From: Oscillospiraceae bacterium
GTDB lineage: Bacteria > Bacillota > Clostridia > Oscillospirales > Acutalibacteraceae
DNA: 64,000 bases
Direction of reading: 5' to 3'
NCBI GenBank assembly: GCA_910574935.1
Contig: CAJTCU010000002.1
Span: 62,001-126,000, forward strand
Part shown: in pieces, positions 59,576 to 64,000 of the stretch
Position numbering within the stretch: position 1 is the first letter of the stretch
How the letters are laid out: each line of letters opens with the position of its first letter
The notes under the pieces: generated by a model
Databases searched by the model: none
Told to the model about the DNA's origin: nothing
The model's input: only the letters and a program-made list of their open reading frames with translations
Translations under genes and position numbers: made by a program

Positions 59576-60331
59576 CTATTTCAGCTTAGCATGGAACAGC
59601 GCCACACAAGATGCTGCTCCTGTCACCAGTAAGGTCAGTCCGGAGATAACCAGCAAAAACTGCATATCCGCCGAGGTGATAAGCACTTGCCGGATGCCCG
59701 CAAGCAGTTGGTACACGGGTGTCCACTTGAAAAAGTTGCGAAAGACGGCCAGGTTTTCCCCGTCCAAGGCTTTTTGGGAAAGCATTACCAGCAAAACCAC
59801 ATATCCTGTGGAGATACCCAATGATTTTACCAAGTCCCGGCATAAGGCCGTAATGAGAAAACACACTGTCCCTGCTGCCAGCAAACCCGCGCCATAGGCC
59901 AGCAGACAGGTGTGGAAGCGATTGTCTGCCAGCAGATAACCTAAGTTTTGACCATGTTTAGTCTGCCACCCGCTGTAAATCCGGGTGAACAGGACGGCGC
60001 TGACAGGGAAAACCAGCGCTCCGCCTGCAGCACCCAACAAGGAAACAGAAAAGGTAGCCAGCACCAAAGGGACACGCCTGCCGCCCTGGGCGATTTTTTG
60101 CTGGAAAGTCCTCTGAGTAAAATCTCTGCCTAAGGGGACTACCATCATTGCCATGACAAGGAACAGGCCGTATATAATCCCCGGAGTGCCAAAAAGCTGT
60201 TCTATCGTGCGGTCTGGGTTTCGTAGGTTTGTGCAAGGGAAAAGCGCGCCAAGGGCCGCCCCTCCCAAAATGCACAGGAGTGTAAAACGCTGAGAAAGTA
60301 CCCGGCGCAATTCTGTAAGAAGTATCCGCAT
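59576..60331 (-). CDS. ABC-2 type permease (second subunit)
   Basis: 251 residues, six membrane spans (for example LFLVMAMMVVPLG, LVLATFSVSLLGAAGGALV, LLVISGLTLLVTGAASCVAL). RNPDRTIEQLFG and FTQRTFQQKIAQGGRR resemble lantibiotic-immunity permeases (LanE/LanG-like). It shares the FQxxIAxGxxR block with the upstream permease, indicating paralogous subunits. Four-base gap between the two genes. Confidence 0.85.
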   Translation of the reverse strand: MRILLTELRRVLSQRFTLLCILGGAALGALFPCTNLRNPDRTIEQLFGTPGIIYGLFLVMAMMVVPLGRDFTQRTFQQKIAQGGRRVPLVLATFSVSLLGAAGGALVFPVSAVLFTRIYSGWQTKHGQNLGYLLADNRFHTCLLAYGAGLLAAGTVCFLITALCRDLVKSLGISTGYVVLLVMLSQKALDGENLAVFRNFFKWTPVYQLLAGIRQVLITSADMQFLLVISGLTLLVTGAASCVALFHAKLK

Positions 60332-60335
60332 AGCG

Positions 60336-61007
60336 TCACCTCAAAGCCGTCCGGCGGAAGTATAGTGCCAGCAGGCCGAAGGTTAGGGCCAGTATGCCCA
60401 GGGACAAAATGGCTACGGCAATATCTGCCCACAGTGGGAAAGATGCCGGACCGTAGAAGCTGTATGGAAAGGTATGCCGGTCGCTTTGGGTCAGCACGGA
60501 TACCAGCAGGGTGTACACAAGTGATATCATCAGGGTCTTGACCGAGTCCCGGAACAGGAAAGGGAATATCAGCAGCCCCACGCCCCTGGCTGTTGTAAGC
60601 AGGGTAGCGGGCAGGCACAGGCGCAGCAAATATTCCATTGGATACGCACCGCCCATACCGCCCCGCCGGATAGCCCAAAGCAGGGCAGGCAGCCCGGCGT
60701 TAAGATAGGCCAGGAACAGGAACACCAGTGTTAACAGCAGAAAGTGATTTCTCAGCAGCTTTATCCGGGACGCTCCATGGGCAATTTGGCTTTGGAAAGT
60801 GCGACGGCTAAATGCCGCCCCCATGTATACCGCTGAAAATACGGACAGCCCCAAACCGGGCGGGCCCATATCCCCCAAATTCTGGACAAACAGCTCCCCC
60901 GGAGAGGAAAAGCCGCTGATGAGGGAAAGGCAGCTTACCACCCCATAAAGCAGAAAGAACACGCCCACCCCAGGGCTATGGAAAAACCGGTAGCATATTG
61001 CTTTCAC
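60336..61007 (-). CDS. ABC-2 type permease (first subunit)
   Basis: 223 residues, about six spans (VGVFFLLYGVVSCLSLISGF, LLLTLVFLFLAYLNAGLPAL, ADIAVAILSLGILALTFGLL). FSRRTFQSQIAHGASRIKLL carries the FQSQIAHGxSR block of lantibiotic-immunity permeases. Its ATG overlaps the ATPase stop (ATGA at 61004-61007). With the second permease and the ATPase it should form an exporter that removes a peptide antibiotic from the membrane; the actual substrate is unknown. Confidence 0.85.
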   Translation of the reverse strand: MKAICYRFFHSPGVGVFFLLYGVVSCLSLISGFSSPGELFVQNLGDMGPPGLGLSVFSAVYMGAAFSRRTFQSQIAHGASRIKLLRNHFLLLTLVFLFLAYLNAGLPALLWAIRRGGMGGAYPMEYLLRLCLPATLLTTARGVGLLIFPFLFRDSVKTLMISLVYTLLVSVLTQSDRHTFPYSFYGPASFPLWADIAVAILSLGILALTFGLLALYFRRTALR

Positions 61008-61915
61008 TCTGCTCCACCTCCTATCAACCGCTGGAAATAGGTTTCCAGGTCATCGCCTTTGGTGGTCAATTCCTGGACGGGGATTTGATGATGGGCCAAG
61101 CAGGCGCTGATCTCCACGGTGCGCCCCATAAGGTCGTAAATGTGCAAGGAACGGTCAGGATACACAGCAAATTTCGCCGTATGCAGTTCCGATTCCAGCA
61201 TGGCCGCCGCCCGCTCCGGGTCAGGTACGCGAAGAAGGATGTACTGACGGCAGCGTTCTCCCAGTTCCCCGGCGGAGATGTCCTGAACCAGCCGCCCATG
61301 ATGCAGGAACCCATACCGGGTGGCCAAGCTCTCCAGTTCCGGCAGGATGTGGCTGGAAATCAGAATAGTGGTGCCCTTTTGCTGGTTCAACTCCTGCAGC
61401 AGCCTGCGTATCTCCAAAATACCTGTGGGATCCAGGCCGTTGATGGGCTCGTCCAGTACCAGGAATTCCGGCTCACTTAACAGCGCCACAGCAATGCCCA
61501 ACCGCTGGCGCATCCCCAAAGAGAAGTTTTTTACTCGCTGGCGGCCCGTGTCCTGCAGGGACAGACGCTCTAACAGTTCATCCACCTGGTTCTTTTCTGG
61601 TATGCCCCTTTGGATACGCACCAGCTCCAGGTTTTGCCGGGCGGTCATATCCGGGTATAAGGCCGGGCTTTCGATGAGAAAGCCCATACGCTGGCGTTGT
61701 TCCACTTGATTTTCCGCTTTCTCGAAAAGGGAGAAGCCACCGGAGGTGGGGAAATCCAGCCCGGCCATCAAGCGGATAAGGGTGGTTTTCCCCGCACCAT
61801 TTTCCCCTACCAGGCCATAGACGCTCCCCTGGGGGATGGAAAGATGCAGGTTATCCAGCACCGTACGCCGCCGGTAACATTTGGTGAGGGCCTGGGCCTC
61901 AAATACCGTTGCCAT
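61004..61915 (-). CDS. ABC transporter ATP-binding protein (BcrA/LanF-like)
   Basis: 303 residues: Walker A GENGAGKTTLIRLMAG, Q-loop near MGFLIESPALYPDM, signature NFSLGMRQRLGIAVAL, Walker B FLVLDEPINGLDP and switch His in SSHILPELES. The C-terminal ~80 residues are the extra domain typical of bacitracin/lantibiotic resistance ATPases. GGAGGA precedes the ATG, which lies 17 bp inside the response regulator gene. Confidence 0.95.
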   Translation of the reverse strand: MATVFEAQALTKCYRRRTVLDNLHLSIPQGSVYGLVGENGAGKTTLIRLMAGLDFPTSGGFSLFEKAENQVEQRQRMGFLIESPALYPDMTARQNLELVRIQRGIPEKNQVDELLERLSLQDTGRQRVKNFSLGMRQRLGIAVALLSEPEFLVLDEPINGLDPTGILEIRRLLQELNQQKGTTILISSHILPELESLATRYGFLHHGRLVQDISAGELGERCRQYILLRVPDPERAAAMLESELHTAKFAVYPDRSLHIYDLMGRTVEISACLAHHQIPVQELTTKGDDLETYFQRLIGGGAE

Positions 61916-62591
61916 GGTGTTCCTCCTCCCGCAGCTTGTAGCCGATACCGAATATCGTCTCGATGCAGTCAGCCCCTTTGGCTTTCAGCTTTTTTCTCAG
62001 GTTGCTAATGTGCGTATTGAGTGCGTCCCCATTTAAGTACGGCTCGTGCCAAGCGGCTTCAAAAAGCTGGCGCTTGGAAAAAGTCATATGGGGATTTAGC
62101 GCCAAGATTTCCAACAGCTTATACTCTTTGGCAGTGAGGGGGACGGTATGGCCCTCCACGCTGGCCGCTTTAGCACAGGTGTCTAAAGTCAGGCCATGGG
62201 TATGCAGAACGGCAGGCGGGGCATTATCCCTAAGCGCCCGGCGCAGACAGGCCTGGATACGGGCCAGTACCTCTCCTGTGTGAAAGGGCTTGGTGATGTA
62301 GTCATCCGCACCCTGCCGGAGCAGTTCCACCTTACCCTCCATGTTGGTCTTGGCGGAAACGATGATGACAGGCACGGTGCTCGCTCTGCGCATTTCTGCC
62401 AGAAGCTGCTCACCATGGAGGCCGGGGAGCATCAAGTCCAATAGTATCAGGTCAACAGTCTCTTGCTCTAAGGTTTGAAGCGCCTCCAAACCGTTGAGGG
62501 CTGGGATAGGGCAATAATTGTTTTGTTCCAGTAAGCGGCATAGCAGACGATTGATTTCCTGGTCATCCTCTACCACGAGGATATGGTACAT
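61899..62591 (-). CDS. OmpR-family response regulator
   Basis: 230 residues: receiver domain with acidic pocket VVEDDQE, phospho-Asp in LILLDLMLPGLHG and Lys in VSAKTNMEG. The winged helix (TAKEYKLLEILALNPHMTFS; NTHISNLRKKLKAKGADCIE) then contributes the DNA-binding helix. AAGGAGG precedes the ATG. Upstream there is a TATAAT (about 62615-62620) but no good -35, as expected for an activated promoter. Controls its own operon with the ABC genes and kinase. Confidence 0.95.
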   Translation of the reverse strand: MYHILVVEDDQEINRLLCRLLEQNNYCPIPALNGLEALQTLEQETVDLILLDLMLPGLHGEQLLAEMRRASTVPVIIVSAKTNMEGKVELLRQGADDYITKPFHTGEVLARIQACLRRALRDNAPPAVLHTHGLTLDTCAKAASVEGHTVPLTAKEYKLLEILALNPHMTFSKRQLFEAAWHEPYLNGDALNTHISNLRKKLKAKGADCIETIFGIGYKLREEEHHGNGI

Positions 62592-62811
62592 AAGTCATTC
62601 CTCCTTTGTGACTATTATAACAAGGAAATGTTTCGGCATTTTTACGGGGTGGGAGGGGATTTCTAAAGAGTTTCTAAAGAAGTGGGAAAGGCAGCCGGCT
62701 TGTTTATATTTATGAGCCATTTGTGCTATAGTAAAAATCAATTATGATTACGGTGCTGTGGATGCAGAACGGATTATGTTTGCTAGGCTAAACTTAATGG
62801 TATTGCCCAGC

Positions 62812-64000
62812 TCAGGCCACATTCCCTACCCCCCTATACTGCGGCCAAGCCATTTCTGCATAGTTCATGCCATTCTCGCCAGGGCTTCCATGATAGTACA
62901 ACGCCAAGTGCAGGTGCGGCCCGGTAGAATTGCCGGTGCTGCCAATGTACCCCACAAGCTGTCCCTGCCGTATAGGCGTACCAGGAGCTACCGCCAGCCT
63001 GGAGAGATGGGCATACACAGACTGCCACCCGTCCGCATGGTCTACCACCACGCAGTTGCCAAAAGACCACATATTGCTTACCCCATGGGCAGGCGTCCAC
63101 CCATCTTGGATATAGCGGACAGTGCCGGGAGCACAGGCATAGACCGGCTCACCATAACAATTTGCAAAGGAAATATCAATCCCATTATGGCCCGGATAGG
63201 TGTCCCAGGTATGCCCCGGGAACGGAAAAGCAAACCGGCCCTCGGCTATGGCGCTGGCCCCGCCCAGAGGGTTCGCCGCCAGAGGATAGTAACGCAGGAC
63301 GTGGTCTACATAGTCGATATCACCGTACCCACTCCACCCATGGATTCCCGCCTGCCAGACAGAAAATTCCTTGGCGTTTTCTTTTGAGTACCCGCCCCGT
63401 GCCAGCGCCCAGGATATGTAACCGTTGCCGAAGTTGTAACCCTGCAAGGCAAGGCTTATATGGGGGATATCTCCGGGGCCGGTGGCGCCCGCAAGCTGTA
63501 GGTTGTTGGCGATAATGCTTGTCCCGAAATCAATGGAGCGCTCCGGGTCAACCGGCGTACCCACGGGCAGGCCCATGCCCTCGGCGCATTGCATAACGTC
63601 ACCGCCTACCAGTTCCACATTGCCGCCGGATTCCTGCATCATCACGGCCTTTATCAAGTCCACATATTCCGGGATCCCGTGCTGGGTAGCGTAAATGCGG
63701 ATAATGGGGTCGAAGGCTTCAACCTCCGCGCTGACCGGCGTGTAAACGCCTGTGCCGGGGGAACTGCCGAACGCGGACAGCGCACCGCCCAGCAGCACCA
63801 CGGCCAGGAGGACGAAAACGCCTGTCCCGCCCACAAGCCCGGCGAGAGCACTTATAAGAGCGCGTGCAGCCCGAACAGTAACGACAACGGCTTTTTTCGT
63901 GGCAGCTCCTGTGGCTTTAGCCGTTTTACCTGCTTTTTGGGCAAGCTGCTTTTGGCTGTGGAGCTTCATCTTCCGGGTGGCACGCTCCATCAGGGCCTTG
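62812..64000 (-). CDS. Conjugative-element lytic transglycosylase/M23 peptidase (CD1108 type), 5' part outside window
   Basis: A peptidoglycan hydrolase used to open the wall for conjugation. At least 396 residues: basic N-terminus (KMKLHSQKQLAQKAGKTAKA), one membrane span (LAGLVGGTGVFVLLAVVLL), a lysozyme-like transglycosylase domain (IKAVMMQESGGNVELVGGDV with the catalytic Glu; ALQGYNFGNGYISWA), and an M23 domain with GHNGIDISF and PHLHLAL zinc motifs. The frame is open to the window edge, so the start probably lies beyond it. Strong marker of a Tn1549/CTn-like integrative conjugative element. The gap 62592-62811 holds only the operon promoter region. Confidence 0.92.
   Translation of the reverse strand, partial: KALMERATRKMKLHSQKQLAQKAGKTAKATGAATKKAVVVTVRAARALISALAGLVGGTGVFVLLAVVLLGGALSAFGSSPGTGVYTPVSAEVEAFDPIIRIYATQHGIPEYVDLIKAVMMQESGGNVELVGGDVMQCAEGMGLPVGTPVDPERSIDFGTSIIANNLQLAGATGPGDIPHISLALQGYNFGNGYISWALARGGYSKENAKEFSVWQAGIHGWSGYGDIDYVDHVLRYYPLAANPLGGASAIAEGRFAFPFPGHTWDTYPGHNGIDISFANCYGEPVYACAPGTVRYIQDGWTPAHGVSNMWSFGNCVVVDHADGWQSVYAHLSRLAVAPGTPIRQGQLVGYIGSTGNSTGPHLHLALYYHGSPGENGMNYAEMAWPQYRGVGNVA

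Noticed and set aside
1-64000. CRISPR arrays and full insertion sequences
   Set aside because: No regularly spaced direct repeats of 25-40 bp and no DDE transposase were seen; the only repeat arrays are the 15-bp coding repeats and the palindromic elements listed.

Overview
The window looks like chromosomal DNA of an anaerobic, moderately GC-rich member of the Clostridia (Bacillota), probably an Oscillospirales/Ruminococcaceae-type gut commensal. The evidence is pyruvate:ferredoxin oxidoreductase, CarD, tandem LCP proteins, CmpB-type membrane proteins, a Trp T-box, a cobalamin riboswitch, a TlpA/CD1871A/ferredoxin-membrane-protein operon, strong AGGAGG ribosome binding sites, TTGACA-17-TATAAT promoters and a CD1108-type conjugation hydrolase. 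No rRNA or ribosomal protein is present, so this placement is an inference.

Layout. 0-3 kb: glycogen synthesis (glgB-glgC, minus). 3.3-7.4 kb: a minus-strand cell-envelope operon (GtrA, two LCP transferases, a sugar nucleotidyltransferase). 7.5-9.8 kb: an HD-domain protein, a ~650-nt structured non-coding RNA with a perfect promoter and its own terminator, a DUF1292 protein and a second structured RNA candidate. 9.8-15.5 kb: nucleoside hydrolase with a Gfo/Idh/MocA dehydrogenase, mgtE with a long leader, and a cobalamin-riboswitch-controlled DUF4430 lipoprotein plus membrane protein (probable cobamide uptake). 15.5-24.4 kb: tadA, a CPBP protease, htpG, NfeD-SPFH, an HD phosphohydrolase carrying an in-frame TAA, a zinc-ribbon protein and a lipoprotein serpin. 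24.4-33.5 kb: rhomboid-like protein, a cysteine-rich protein, leuC and leuD separated by a tautomerase, a cupin and a GNAT-pyrophosphatase-like fusion, then T-box-controlled trpB2 and an HEMEH putative metalloprotease. 33.6-42 kb: an ABC exporter with a dyad on its promoter, an XRE regulator behind a large palindrome, a CNNM/CBS protein and nifJ. 42.1-42.6 kb: nested inverted-repeat elements. 42.6-54 kb: nnr, CmpB-like protein, CarD, dehydrogenase, TrmH, two exported orphans, asnA and the CD1871A operon.

54-64 kb is accessory. A tRNA-Ala is followed directly by a large serine recombinase, a TnpW-like small ORF, a sigma-like gene broken by TAA, an XRE regulator, a five-gene two-component/ABC-2 operon of the bacitracin/lantibiotic-resistance kind, and the 3' part of a conjugative-element lytic transglycosylase/M23 hydrolase that runs off the window. 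I read this as one end of an integrative conjugative element.

The most notable items are the ~650-nt RNA (possibly ROOL class, not proven), the second structured RNA, the nested palindromic elements, the split leuCD locus with its fusion protein and apparently frameshifted cupin start, and two genes interrupted by an in-frame TAA. All functional statements come from sequence reading; no database search was made.
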